Assembly (NCBI GenBank): GCA_004552965.1
Contig: SFMU01000015.1
Span: forward strand, 1-50,100
Reading direction: 5' to 3'
Origin: Bacteroidales bacterium
Lineage (GTDB): Bacteria > Bacteroidota > Bacteroidia > Bacteroidales > UBA932
DNA: 50,100 nt
This document shows positions 8,841-17,395 of this stretch, in pieces. Made by a program: the position numbers and the translations under genes. Numbering within the stretch: position 1 is the stretch's first letter; each line of letters begins with the position of its first letter. The notes below the pieces were generated by a model. That model did not search any database and had not been told where the DNA came from. It was given only the letters and a program-made list of their open reading frames with translations.

Positions 8841-9545
8841 ATGGCGAATCTTCTAATAGAAATAGGCAACACTGCCCTGAAGGCTTCCTGGTCCGAAGGA
8901 ATGACTCTCGGAAAGATTTTCCGCTATCAGGGAGAAAAGATGCTTGAATATGTCCACAGCCTGGTCAGGGACTCCCGGCCGGAAGTGATGGTGATATCCT
9001 CCTCCATAGCGATCACCGACAAAGAGGAAGCCTACCTTTCATCGATGTGTGGACATCTTGTCCTGATGGATCCTGGCAGAACTTCAGTCCAGAAGGCATT
9101 CTCGCTACCTGAGTACCTTTCTCCGGACAGGACCGCTTCCGTCATTGCCACAAGGTTCCTTTTCAAGGGCAGAGGCTGCCTGATATTCGACTTCGGAACA
9201 ATGATTTCAGTCGACATAATCGAACCAGACGGGGAATATGTCGGCGGAAACATCTCCCTTGGACTCCGCACAAGATTCAAGGCAGTGAACAGATATTCCA
9301 GGAATCTGCCTCTTGTGGACAATCCCGACACCATCATGCAGGCAGGTACTTCCGTCCGTTCCTCGATAGAATCCGGAGTAGTGTCAGGCATAATGTTTGA
9401 AATACAGGGCTACGTTTCCCTTTTTCCTGAAAAACAGATAGTTTTTACAGGTGGGGATTCTTTATATTTTGTAAAAAGAATGAAAAAGCCTCGGCCCAGG
9501 AAGAGGCCTACAATGCCTATTCCCCATATTCCATGTTCGGAATAG
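8841..9545 (+). CDS. coaX: Type III pantothenate kinase, C-terminus apparently replaced
   Basis: First enzyme of coenzyme A synthesis, phosphorylating pantothenate. The ASKHA-type motifs are visible: IEIGNT at 6-11, SPDR at 94-97, DFGT at 117-120 with D125, and the terminal VFTGGDS strand. E7 takes the place of the usual Asp of the DIGNT motif. After about residue 215 (FVKRMK) the sequence stops looking like CoaX. It becomes a Pro/Arg-rich tail read in the wrong frame through the start of the next gene. About 30 residues of the usual C-terminal helix are missing, which I read as a deletion junction near 9478-9488. The start is 14 bases after the mfd stop. Confidence 0.8.
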   Translation: MANLLIEIGNTALKASWSEGMTLGKIFRYQGEKMLEYVHSLVRDSRPEVMVISSSIAITDKEEAYLSSMCGHLVLMDPGRTSVQKAFSLPEYLSPDRTASVIATRFLFKGRGCLIFDFGTMISVDIIEPDGEYVGGNISLGLRTRFKAVNRYSRNLPLVDNPDTIMQAGTSVRSSIESGVVSGIMFEIQGYVSLFPEKQIVFTGGDSLYFVKRMKKPRPRKRPTMPIPHIPCSE

Positions 9546-10747
9546 GTGATCTTTCCAAGCAGGGAACTGCCTGGAACAAGTCGATGGGAGGTGTCGGAAT
9601 AGCTTCAAGGAACAAGAAGTACATCAACATTCTCAATCCTGCAGCAGTAACTGCAAGGGAGGCGAAGGAATTCAAGGCTGATTTCGGTCTTGCCCAGGGT
9701 AACAGGATTTACCGTCAGGGAGACTTCAAGTCCGCCAACAACACTTTCAACATCTACGATTTCGTCATTTCGTTTCCTGTCTACAAGTCGATAGCCATGT
9801 ATGCAGGATTCACTCCATACAGCGATCTGGGTTATTCTGTGACTTCGTCCATAACCGATCCTGACCTGGTAGGAGTCGTCGGCAATCTGAACACCAAGTC
9901 TCAGGGTTTCGGCGACCTGAGCAGCATATTCATAGGTGCCGGCTTCAGTCCAGTGAAAGGTTTGTCCGCCGGTGTGGAGTACACCCACATATTCGGAAAA
10001 CTTGAAAAGCAGAATGTCCTGACATTCTCCAATTCTTCCTACAGGAGCATCAACAGCGGCTATGACCTTGATCTCAAGGCTGATGCTGTCAAGTTCGGTC
10101 TTCAGTACGATTTTCCTGTCGCCAACAAGGTTTCAGTCACCGTAGGAGCCACGTACAAGCTTTCAGCCAGACTGAAAGGCAATGTGGTGGACTATGAGTA
10201 CAGTGTCATTTCATCCGTGGTAGACACTTCCAGAAGCGTGGTGACCAACCTTTCCAAGAGCGATGATGCCATCAGGCTGGCTTCCGAGTTCGGTGTGGGA
10301 ATCAATGTCCACGAAGGTGAGAAATGGGCTGCCGAGATCAATTACATCAATTCGGACTGGAAATCCTCCGGGATGGACAAGGTTCCGGGTTTTGCCAACA
10401 TCGGAAATGCCGCATTCGGAGTTAATTCCTACCAGTCCCTCCGCGCAGGCTTTTCAATCATACCTAACGAAAACGACATCAGGTATTACCGCAAAAGGAT
10501 AACGTACAGGGCCGGTGCCTATTGGGATCAGGCCTACTGCACGCTGGACGGCAATGACATAAATGCCTTTGGTGTAACTTTTGGAGTCACTCTGCCGGTA
10601 AAATGGAGTATCAGCGGTGTTACTCTCGGAGTCGATGCAGGACAAAGGGGTTCGCTCAAGGGAAATCTCATCAAGGAGAACTACGTGAATTTCAACATAG
10701 GAATCAACATCTGTGACATTTGGTTCCTCAAGTACAAGTACGATTAA
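9533..10747 (+). CDS. Outer-membrane beta-barrel protein lacking its signal peptide
   Basis: 404 aa from the first ATG. The repeated amphipathic strands and Gly/aromatic pattern are those of a Bacteroidota outer-membrane barrel of the FadL/PorV-like kind that sits after coaX in many Bacteroidales. The homologous frame actually begins earlier: GCC at 9488 starts A-S-A-Q-E-E-A-Y-N-A-Y-S-P-Y-S ahead of Met9533. ASAQ looks like the end of a signal peptide, and AYSPYSMFGIGD is the usual mature N-terminus. No start codon or hydrophobic core remains in frame upstream; the codons there belong to coaX. As written the protein cannot be exported, so the gene is probably damaged, or the sequence has a local deletion. 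Confidence 0.7.
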   Translation: MFGIGDLSKQGTAWNKSMGGVGIASRNKKYINILNPAAVTAREAKEFKADFGLAQGNRIYRQGDFKSANNTFNIYDFVISFPVYKSIAMYAGFTPYSDLGYSVTSSITDPDLVGVVGNLNTKSQGFGDLSSIFIGAGFSPVKGLSAGVEYTHIFGKLEKQNVLTFSNSSYRSINSGYDLDLKADAVKFGLQYDFPVANKVSVTVGATYKLSARLKGNVVDYEYSVISSVVDTSRSVVTNLSKSDDAIRLASEFGVGINVHEGEKWAAEINYINSDWKSSGMDKVPGFANIGNAAFGVNSYQSLRAGFSIIPNENDIRYYRKRITYRAGAYWDQAYCTLDGNDINAFGVTFGVTLPVKWSISGVTLGVDAGQRGSLKGNLIKENYVNFNIGINICDIWFLKYKYD

Positions 10748-10776
10748 TAAGATAAAGGATCAATAATTAGGTAACC

Positions 10777-12084
10777 ATGAGAAAGATTACACTCGCATTA
10801 CTTGCCATAGGTATGGCATTCATCGGAACTAAGGCTTCTGCGCAGGGAAAGTACGGTGCTGACAGCGCGGAATGCATCAAGTATCTGTCCTACTATGTTG
10901 AGTATTACAAGACCAAGAACTATGAAGAGGCTCTCCCAAACTGGCGCAAGGCTTACAGTGTCTGCCCTCCGACAGCCAGGGAGAACATGCTTATCCAGGG
11001 TTCCACTCTGATGCAGAAGGAAATTGCAAAGGCTAAGGATCCGGCACTCCGTCAGGCAAGGATCGATACCCTTCTCACTCTCCAGGACCAGAGGGCTGCC
11101 ACCTATCCTAAGAGCAAGGTGAAGGCTCTTAACAACAAGGGTCTTTACATCGCGCAGTACATCAAGGATGACAACAAGTTCATCTATGATGAGCTGAACA
11201 GGATCATCAGTGAGAATCAGGAGCAGACTCTTCCTAACATATTCCTGCTTGACCTCAATTCCGCAATCTCTCTCTTCAAGGATGATGAACTGACTGCGGA
11301 AGATGTGATCAACACTTATCAGAATGCCATCGCCATGTTCGAGAAGATGGAGCAGAACGATGACAATGCGAGGGCAAAGAGCGATCTCGAAGGATTGTTC
11401 ATCAGCAGCAAGGTTGCAAGCTGTGAAAACCTCATCAGCCTCTTCACTCCTCGTCTCGAGGCTGCTCCGGAGGACATGGACCTCATCACCAACATCGTCA
11501 GGATGCTCGGTTCTACCGAAGGTTGCCAGAACAACGATCTTTTCCTTCAGGCTGTCACCACTATGCACAACAACCAGCCTTCATCCAATTCCGCATACTA
11601 TCTCTACAAACTCCACTCTGCAAAGGATAATGCCGAACTTGCAGTCAAGTATCTTGAGGAGGCAATCGCTTCAGAGGACATCGAAGAGGCCAGTATTGCG
11701 GATTACCAGCTTGAACTTGCAACATACTGTGTAAAGAAAGGCATGAACGGCAAGGCATTCGAAGCTGCAAAGAAGGCTGCTGAACTGTCACCTGCAAATG
11801 CAGGAAAGGCCTATTACCTCATCGGAACCATCTGGGGATCTACAAGGTGCTCAGGCAATGAAGTGACTTCAAGAGCCAACTACTGGGTGGCCATCGACTA
11901 TCTCCAGAAGGCCAAGGCAGCTGATTCAAGCCTTACCGAAGACTGCAACTCTCTCATCGGCAGCTATAGTGTCTACTTCCCTCAGAAGGCTGATGCATTC
12001 ATGTACGACCTTTCAGACGGACAGTCCTATACGGTTAACTGCGGAGGCATGCATGCCACCACTACGGTAAGGACTCAGAAATAG
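10777..12084 (+). CDS. Secreted TPR-like repeat protein
   Basis: 435 aa, periplasmic. The signal peptide MRKITLALLAIGMAFIGTKASAQ ends in a clear ASA-Q cleavage site. The rest is alpha-helical with degenerate tetratricopeptide-like units (NYEEALPNWRKAYSVCPP; KAFEAAKKAAELSPANAGKAYYLIGTIWG). It sits between the beta-barrel gene and lptC in an order I recall as conserved in Bacteroidales, so a role in envelope assembly is plausible. The partner is not known to me. It is 29 bases after the barrel gene and 16 before lptC. Confidence 0.75.
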   Translation: MRKITLALLAIGMAFIGTKASAQGKYGADSAECIKYLSYYVEYYKTKNYEEALPNWRKAYSVCPPTARENMLIQGSTLMQKEIAKAKDPALRQARIDTLLTLQDQRAATYPKSKVKALNNKGLYIAQYIKDDNKFIYDELNRIISENQEQTLPNIFLLDLNSAISLFKDDELTAEDVINTYQNAIAMFEKMEQNDDNARAKSDLEGLFISSKVASCENLISLFTPRLEAAPEDMDLITNIVRMLGSTEGCQNNDLFLQAVTTMHNNQPSSNSAYYLYKLHSAKDNAELAVKYLEEAIASEDIEEASIADYQLELATYCVKKGMNGKAFEAAKKAAELSPANAGKAYYLIGTIWGSTRCSGNEVTSRANYWVAIDYLQKAKAADSSLTEDCNSLIGSYSVYFPQKADAFMYDLSDGQSYTVNCGGMHATTTVRTQK

Positions 12085-12100
12085 TCCCTTCAGTTAAACT

Positions 12101-12730
12101 TTGAAACAAGGTTTACATAACATACTGATGATTGCAACCGCGATTGCGGTTGCTTTCGTCGTATATTCCTGTGGTGGAAAACTCTCTGAAGCCGAGCAGC
12201 TCAATCTCTCTGAAACTCCTGTTCAGATTGTGGAAAACATGTTTTTCATCGACACCAGCAACGGGGAACTGAAGATGAGAGTGGAGGCTCCTGTCATGGA
12301 ATGCTACGACAACGATTCCTGCTCCTATGAACTATTTCCGAAAGGTCTGTCTGTCTATGCCTACACTGACTTTGATGTTCTGGAGACAGTGATGTATTCG
12401 GACAATGCGAGGCATTTCAAGAGCAAGAAGCGGAAAGAAGAACTCTGGTCGGCCTTCGGCAATGTGGTGGTTCAGAATGTAATCAAGCAGGAAACCATGG
12501 AAACCGACACTCTTTACTGGGATCAGGCTAACAAGGAAATCTACACAGATTGCTATGTCAGGATGTTCTCAGACAAGGGTTTCATGCAGGGTTTCGGCAT
12601 GAGGAGCGATGAGATGGCAAGGAATTCCAATCTTTTGAAAGCCTTCGACAGTTACGGTGTTGTTGTGGAGGACTCTACAAGGGTGGTCATAGACTCTGTC
12701 AACTTTATTGGTCCTTTGCTTAAAAAATAG
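12101..12730 (+). CDS. lptC: LPS export protein LptC-like lipoprotein
   Basis: 209 aa. TTG 12101 is chosen as start because it supplies the positively charged n-region (KQG) before the hydrophobic core; ATG 12128 would leave only the core. YSC-GG after the hydrophobic stretch is a lipobox-like site. The beta-strand periplasmic domain, including SAFGNVVVQN and ETDTLYWDQANKEIYTD, is diagnostic of the LptC/LptA/OstA fold (unsaved threshold/unmasked strands that pass lipid A across the periplasm). LptC docks on the LptBFG transporter. The gene belongs to the envelope cluster ending with the downstream PPIase. Confidence 0.85.
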   Translation: MKQGLHNILMIATAIAVAFVVYSCGGKLSEAEQLNLSETPVQIVENMFFIDTSNGELKMRVEAPVMECYDNDSCSYELFPKGLSVYAYTDFDVLETVMYSDNARHFKSKKRKEELWSAFGNVVVQNVIKQETMETDTLYWDQANKEIYTDCYVRMFSDKGFMQGFGMRSDEMARNSNLLKAFDSYGVVVEDSTRVVIDSVNFIGPLLKK

Positions 12731-12752
12731 TGGTTAATTGAATAAAAATCAC

Positions 12753-12760
12753 TATCTTCG
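12753..12760 (+). promoter_or_regulatory. -7 box upstream of the PpiD-like gene
   Basis: TATCTTCG matches the Bacteroidota -7 consensus with one change (TTCG for TTTG), a variant I have seen often in this phylum. It lies 58 bases upstream of the ATG at 12819 and implies a separate start for the PPIase gene inside the cluster. No convincing -33 element. Confidence 0.45.
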
Positions 12761-12818
12761 CACCCCAATGACTAATTTTTGACCTAATTCCGAAATTTTA
12801 AAAACTAAGAATAGAACA

Positions 12819-14912
12819 ATGGCGATACTTCAAAAAACTCGCGAAAAAGCAGGCTTGGCGGTGTCAATCATCATCGCTCTGGCTCTTTTGTCGTTCATCA
12901 TTGATCCTGGTACTCTTGAGACAGCATTCAATGCAATGTCATCCAAGAACGATGTGGGTGTGATCAACGGTAAGAAGATCTCTTATGTTGATTTTCAGCA
13001 GGATGTGGAAAGGTTTACCACAATCAATGAGATGGTTACAGGCTCATCTGCCCAGAACGAGCAGCAGCAGACCCAGGTACGCAACGTTGCATGGCAGAGT
13101 CTCATCGACAAATATCTCTTCACTGTAAAGGCAAGGGAAGCAGGTATCAATGTAGGAGAAGAAGAAATGAAGGAACTTCTCGCAGGAGACATGGTTTCTC
13201 CTCTCATCTCCCAGAATCCTGCATTTCTTGATGAGAACGGTCAGTTCTCCAAGGAGGCTGTCCAGAATCTTGTCAACAGCATCGCTTCCGACCAGACCGG
13301 CAGACTCAAGATTTATTGGGACTATGTACAGAATTCAGTGAACACCCAGCAGTACTATCTCAAGTACGGTTCACTCATCTCTGCCACAAATATTCAGAAT
13401 CCTCTCATGCTCAAGAGGGCAATCGCCGACAACAATGTCACTACCAATGTTGATTTCGTGCTGGTTCCGCTCCCTTATTCGATGGATTCCACAATCACCG
13501 TTTCTGATTCTGAAATTTCCTCTTACTACAAAGACCACAAACAGCTCTTCAGGCAGAATGCTTCAAGGGACATGGAATATGTAGTCTTCGAGGTCAAGCC
13601 TTCAGAGACTGACGTGAATGTTGCCAGCGAGGCGATAAACGGTCTTTATGAGGAGTTTGCCACTACCGGCAACATGAAGTCATTCCTTGCCAGGAATTCT
13701 GAAAAGTCATATTCTGACTACTGGTACAAGAATGGTGAACTTGCAAGTGTCAACTCTGACATCGACGCTTTCGTAAGTGCCAACAACGAGGGTACTTCCG
13801 AGATATTCAAGAACTCTGAAAACGTGTTCTTTGCCGCCAGGGTACTTGAAACCGCCCAGATTCCTGATTCTGTCTTCGTAAAGCATATTCTCCTCAGCTC
13901 GACCGATGCAGCAAAGGCCGACAGCCTTGTAGAGGTTCTTTCAAAGGGTGAGAATTTCGCAAATGTTGCAGCAACCAACTCTCTTGACACAAGGTCGGCT
14001 GCCGACGGAGAGATCGGAAGCCTCGGCTGGTTCACCCAGAATTACATGATTCCTGGTTTCGAGTCTGTTCTCACCGCCCAGATCGGCAAGCCTTATGTGA
14101 TCACCACCCAGTACGGCACCCACGTTGTCGAGGTTACCGCCAAGACTGCTCCGGTGCTCAAGAAGAGGGTTGCCATCCTCCAGAAGACTGCTCTTGCAAG
14201 CAATGAGACCTTCAATGTCTACTATTCGAAGGCTACTGAGTTTGCCAATCTTGCATCAGGCGGCTATCAGGCTTACAAGAATGCTGCAGACACCATGGGT
14301 CTGTACTCGCATCCTCTCAAGAATGTCCTCGAGGGCAATTCCACCTACGGCACTATCGAACATGCCAAGGAAGTCACCAGATGGATTTTCGACAACAAGG
14401 TGGGCAAGGTTTCAGACATCATCACCGTCGACAACAACTATTTCTTCGTAGCTGCGGTTACCGGTATCCACAAGGAGGGTTATGCAACCCTCGAGGAGAT
14501 GAAGGAGCCTATCCGTCAGCAGCTCTATTCAGAGAAACTTTCGGAGAAGGCTGCGCAGGATATTGCAGCGAAGATTGCCGGTCTTGATGATCTGCAGGCC
14601 ATTGCTGACACTCTTCACACCACAGTAAGTTCAGGTGTTGACATCCGTTTCGCTTCAATGGCTGCCCAGGGTCTCGATCCTAAGTTCATCGGTGTGGCTT
14701 CTGTCGCTCCGGAGGGACAGATTTCCGCTCCTGTAGCAGGTTCCATCGGCACATATGTCTTCAAGGTCAACAGCCGTGAGACCGAGTCGTTCTACACTGA
14801 GGATGATGCCAAAAATGCTGCATCCCAGATGGGTAGCTACACAACCCAGATGATTGTCCCTGTGATGGTACAGGATGCAAATGTAAAGGACAACAGGGCA
14901 AGGTTCTTCTAG
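12819..14912 (+). CDS. Membrane-anchored periplasmic peptidyl-prolyl isomerase / chaperone (PpiD/SurA-like)
   Basis: 697 aa. An N-in transmembrane helix (about 11-29, AGLAVSIIIALALLSFIID) anchors a large periplasmic part. Residues about 40-200 are the SurA/PpiD N-terminal chaperone domain (GVINGKKISYVDFQQDVERF). A parvulin PPIC domain spans about 348-440 (SVFVKHILLSS through GEIGSLGWFTQNYMIPGFE to YGTHVVEV). A second, degenerate parvulin-like region follows. It folds outer-membrane proteins leaving Sec. Length is typical of Bacteroidales homologues. It is followed by a very strong terminator. Confidence 0.9.
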   Translation: MAILQKTREKAGLAVSIIIALALLSFIIDPGTLETAFNAMSSKNDVGVINGKKISYVDFQQDVERFTTINEMVTGSSAQNEQQQTQVRNVAWQSLIDKYLFTVKAREAGINVGEEEMKELLAGDMVSPLISQNPAFLDENGQFSKEAVQNLVNSIASDQTGRLKIYWDYVQNSVNTQQYYLKYGSLISATNIQNPLMLKRAIADNNVTTNVDFVLVPLPYSMDSTITVSDSEISSYYKDHKQLFRQNASRDMEYVVFEVKPSETDVNVASEAINGLYEEFATTGNMKSFLARNSEKSYSDYWYKNGELASVNSDIDAFVSANNEGTSEIFKNSENVFFAARVLETAQIPDSVFVKHILLSSTDAAKADSLVEVLSKGENFANVAATNSLDTRSAADGEIGSLGWFTQNYMIPGFESVLTAQIGKPYVITTQYGTHVVEVTAKTAPVLKKRVAILQKTALASNETFNVYYSKATEFANLASGGYQAYKNAADTMGLYSHPLKNVLEGNSTYGTIEHAKEVTRWIFDNKVGKVSDIITVDNNYFFVAAVTGIHKEGYATLEEMKEPIRQQLYSEKLSEKAAQDIAAKIAGLDDLQAIADTLHTTVSSGVDIRFASMAAQGLDPKFIGVASVAPEGQISAPVAGSIGTYVFKVNSRETESFYTEDDAKNAASQMGSYTTQMIVPVMVQDANVKDNRARFF

Positions 14913-14934
14913 GAATCTTGTCATTGCATGACAG

Positions 14935-14976
14935 ATGAGGGGGGTGACTGAATCACGTATCAGTCACCCCCCTCAT
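14935..14976. terminator. Strong bidirectional terminator between convergent genes
   Basis: A perfect 17-bp stem (14935-14951 with 14960-14976, including GGGGGGTGACTGA) closes an eight-base loop. It is followed by TTTGTT on the plus strand and preceded by an A-containing stretch for the minus strand. It lies 22 bases after the PPIase stop and 23 before the ychF stop, serving both. Confidence 0.85.
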
Positions 14977-14999
14977 TTGTTATGCTTTAACACGGGTTG

Positions 15000-16103
15000 C
15001 TAGACGTTGAAGAGGAAGTGCATGATGTCTCCGTCCTGGACGACATATTCCTTGCCCTCGATTCCGAGCTTTCCTGCGGCTCTGACGGCACTTTCGCTGC
15101 CCAGGGTGACATAGTCTTCATATTTGATCACTTCTGCCCTTATGAAGCCCTTTTCGAAGTCGGAATGGATTACACCAGCTGCCTTTGGAGCCTTGTCTCC
15201 CTTGTGGATCGTCCATGCGCGGCACTCGTCGCTGCCTGCTGTGAAGAAGGTCTGGAGACCGAGTAAAGAATAGGCGCTCTGGATAAGACGCACGACTCCT
15301 GATTCCTCAAGTCCCATCTCTTCGAGGAACATCTGTCTGTCCTCGTAGTTCTCCATCTCCGCAATCTCCGATTCTGTCTTCGCCGAGATGACAAGAATCT
15401 GGGCATTTTCGTTCTTCACAGCCTCCCTGACGGCATCCACGTGCCTGTTGCCATTGACAGCCGAAGCATCATCCACATTGCAGACATAGAGGACCGGTTT
15501 GTTGGTCAGAAGGAACAGATCGTGTGCAAGATTCTCTTCCTCTTCATTGAGCAGTTCGACGCTTCTGCAGTTCTTTCCCTGCAGAAGGGCCTCCTTGTAG
15601 CGGAGCAGGAGGGCAACCAGTTTCTTTGCCTCCTTGTCACCACCGGTCTGTGCCTGTTTCTGAGTCTTGGCCAGTCGGGCTTCGACCGTCTCGAGATCCT
15701 TGATCTGAAGTTCCGTGTCGATAACCTCCTTGTCCCTGACCGGATTGACATTTCCGTCCACATGGACTACATTGTCGTCGTCGAAACAGCGAAGGACGTG
15801 GAGAATAGCATCTGTCTCACGGATGTTTGCCAGAAACTGGTTTCCGAGGCCTTCTCCTTTGCTCGCTCCTTTCACCAGACCGGCGATGTCGACGATGTCC
15901 ACTGTTGCCGGAACCACACTCTTCGGTTTGCACATGTCTGCAAGCACCTCGAGACGCTTGTCCGGGACGTTTGTAGAGCCAAGATTCGGTTCTATCGTAC
16001 AGAAAGGGAAATTGGCGCTCTGGGCTTTACCGGAGCTGACGCAGTTGAACAAAGTGGACTTTCCGACATTAGGGAGTCCTACTATTCCGCATTTTAGAGA
16101 CAT
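15000..16103 (-). CDS. ychF: Ribosome-binding ATPase YchF (Obg family)
   Basis: 367 aa P-loop protein that, despite a G-domain fold, prefers ATP and binds ribosomes; it is linked to oxidative stress responses. G1 GLPNVGKS is at 9-16 and the DIVDIAGLVKGASKGEGLGNQF segment carries G3. A coiled-coil insertion lies around 130-170. The C-terminal TGS domain includes AWTIHKGDKAPKAAGVIHSDFEKGFIRAEVI. Length equals the family norm. It has its own TATCTTTG promoter box and is transcribed alone. Confidence 0.96.
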   Translation of the reverse strand: MSLKCGIVGLPNVGKSTLFNCVSSGKAQSANFPFCTIEPNLGSTNVPDKRLEVLADMCKPKSVVPATVDIVDIAGLVKGASKGEGLGNQFLANIRETDAILHVLRCFDDDNVVHVDGNVNPVRDKEVIDTELQIKDLETVEARLAKTQKQAQTGGDKEAKKLVALLLRYKEALLQGKNCRSVELLNEEEENLAHDLFLLTNKPVLYVCNVDDASAVNGNRHVDAVREAVKNENAQILVISAKTESEIAEMENYEDRQMFLEEMGLEESGVVRLIQSAYSLLGLQTFFTAGSDECRAWTIHKGDKAPKAAGVIHSDFEKGFIRAEVIKYEDYVTLGSESAVRAAGKLGIEGKEYVVQDGDIMHFLFNV

Positions 16104-16138
16104 TTTTTCAGTTTTTTGATGGAATTGTTGATCCGTCG

Positions 16139-16146
16139 CAAAGATA
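16139..16146 (-). promoter_or_regulatory. -7 box of the ychF promoter
   Basis: TATCTTTG on the minus strand is an exact consensus match, 35 bases upstream of the ychF ATG. A TTTG lies 22 bases further upstream, slightly beyond the usual 19-21 base spacing. Confidence 0.6.
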
Positions 16147-16227
16147 CGACTTATTCTTCATGAATATTCAAAAAAACACTTGCGATTCTTTAAGCTTTGT
16201 ACGTTTTCTTATCCCATTTTTGTGAAT

Positions 16228-17238
16228 ATGAAGACGCTGACCGAATATTCCTGCGCTATCCTGCTGTTCCTTCTCTCCAACGTTTTCCAAGGGAGTTGCG
16301 GCGACAGGCTTTCCGTACTTTTCTGGAATGTAGAGAACTTTTTCGACTGGAGGGCCGATTCGACTTCCGCAAGCAGTTCCGACAAGGAATTCTCTTCTTT
16401 CGGGACAAGGCACTGGACCAGACGGAAATTCGTCGCAAAGAGCGCAACAATCGCAAAGACAATCCTCTGGACTGCCGATCGGGATGGTCGGCTGCCTGAT
16501 GTGATAGGCTTTGCCGAAGTGGAGAATTCCTTTGTGGTCAGGCAGCTGCTGAACAATACTGTCCTGCGGAGACTTGACTATTCCTGCATCCATTTCGAAT
16601 CACCGGATCCACGCGGAATAGACGTCGCTCTGCTGTACAGAAAGTCAACTCTGACGCCGATTTCAGCCGTGCCCCTGCATATTCGTGACACTGCAGGAAA
16701 TGTCCTGCCGACCCGGGATATCCTTCTTGCTGCCTTCCTTGACGGGAAATCTGACACGCTTGCCTTTCTTGTCAATCACCATCCCTCGAAATACGGCAGC
16801 GATTCGCAGTGGAAAAGAGATGCCGCCCTTGAGAGACTCAGGGCAGCGACCGATTCCCTGCAGGAGGCAGGAGTGCATGACATTATCTGCATGGGGGATT
16901 TCAACGACACTCCCGACAATCCTTCCTTCAGGATTCTGACAGAGCCTGCAGTCAGGGGTGGGGGAGAAGCTTTGAATGACCTTGCCCTGCCTTTGCACGA
17001 CAGGGGAGAGGGAACCATACGTTACAACGGCAAATGGGACCTTATCGACCTGTTCTTCCTGTCGAAAGGTCTTTGCCGGAGGGCGGATAGCAGGATGAGC
17101 ATTCTTCATGTCCCCTTTCTCACCGTGAGGGATACGATGTACGGTGGGGAGAAGCCTTACCGGACATATTCAGGACCGAGATACATCGGAGGGGTGAGTG
17201 ACCATTGCCCCATTCTGCTGAGTCTGCAGTGGAAGTAG
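16228..17238 (+). CDS. Secreted endonuclease/exonuclease/phosphatase-fold protein
   Basis: 336 aa. ATG 16228 is preferred over the TTG at 16180 because it directly precedes a signal-like segment (MKTLTEYSCAILLFLLSN) ending in FQGSC, possibly a lipoprotein or a cleaved signal peptide. The EEP catalytic blocks are all present: VLFWNVENFF (metal-binding Asn), GFAEVEN (Glu), HHPSKYGSD (His), MGDFNDTP (Asp/Asn) and VSDHCPILLSL (terminal Asp-His). The family includes DNase I, sphingomyelinases and other phosphodiesterases. The substrate cannot be told from sequence. Divergent from ychF; no clear promoter box. Confidence 0.85.
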   Translation: MKTLTEYSCAILLFLLSNVFQGSCGDRLSVLFWNVENFFDWRADSTSASSSDKEFSSFGTRHWTRRKFVAKSATIAKTILWTADRDGRLPDVIGFAEVENSFVVRQLLNNTVLRRLDYSCIHFESPDPRGIDVALLYRKSTLTPISAVPLHIRDTAGNVLPTRDILLAAFLDGKSDTLAFLVNHHPSKYGSDSQWKRDAALERLRAATDSLQEAGVHDIICMGDFNDTPDNPSFRILTEPAVRGGGEALNDLALPLHDRGEGTIRYNGKWDLIDLFFLSKGLCRRADSRMSILHVPFLTVRDTMYGGEKPYRTYSGPRYIGGVSDHCPILLSLQWK

Positions 17239-17362
17239 CGGCGTTCTCCTTCCGGGTCTTGGTCTTGCGAGACGTCAGGAGAAAGATTATTCGCCCTTCC
17301 GGCCGGATCCGCAAAGCAGAAAGCCAGCGTTTTTTTATCTTTCACAAATCGTTGAATTTTCA

Positions 17363-17370
17363 TATTTTTG
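17363..17370 (+). promoter_or_regulatory. -7 box of the galK promoter
   Basis: TATTTTTG is an exact match to TAnnTTTG, 25 bases upstream of the galK ATG. A TTTC at 17340-17343 occupies the -33 position with a 19-base spacer, one base away from TTTG. Confidence 0.55.
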
Positions 17371-17395
17371 TAGAATACTGATAACCAACATTGCA

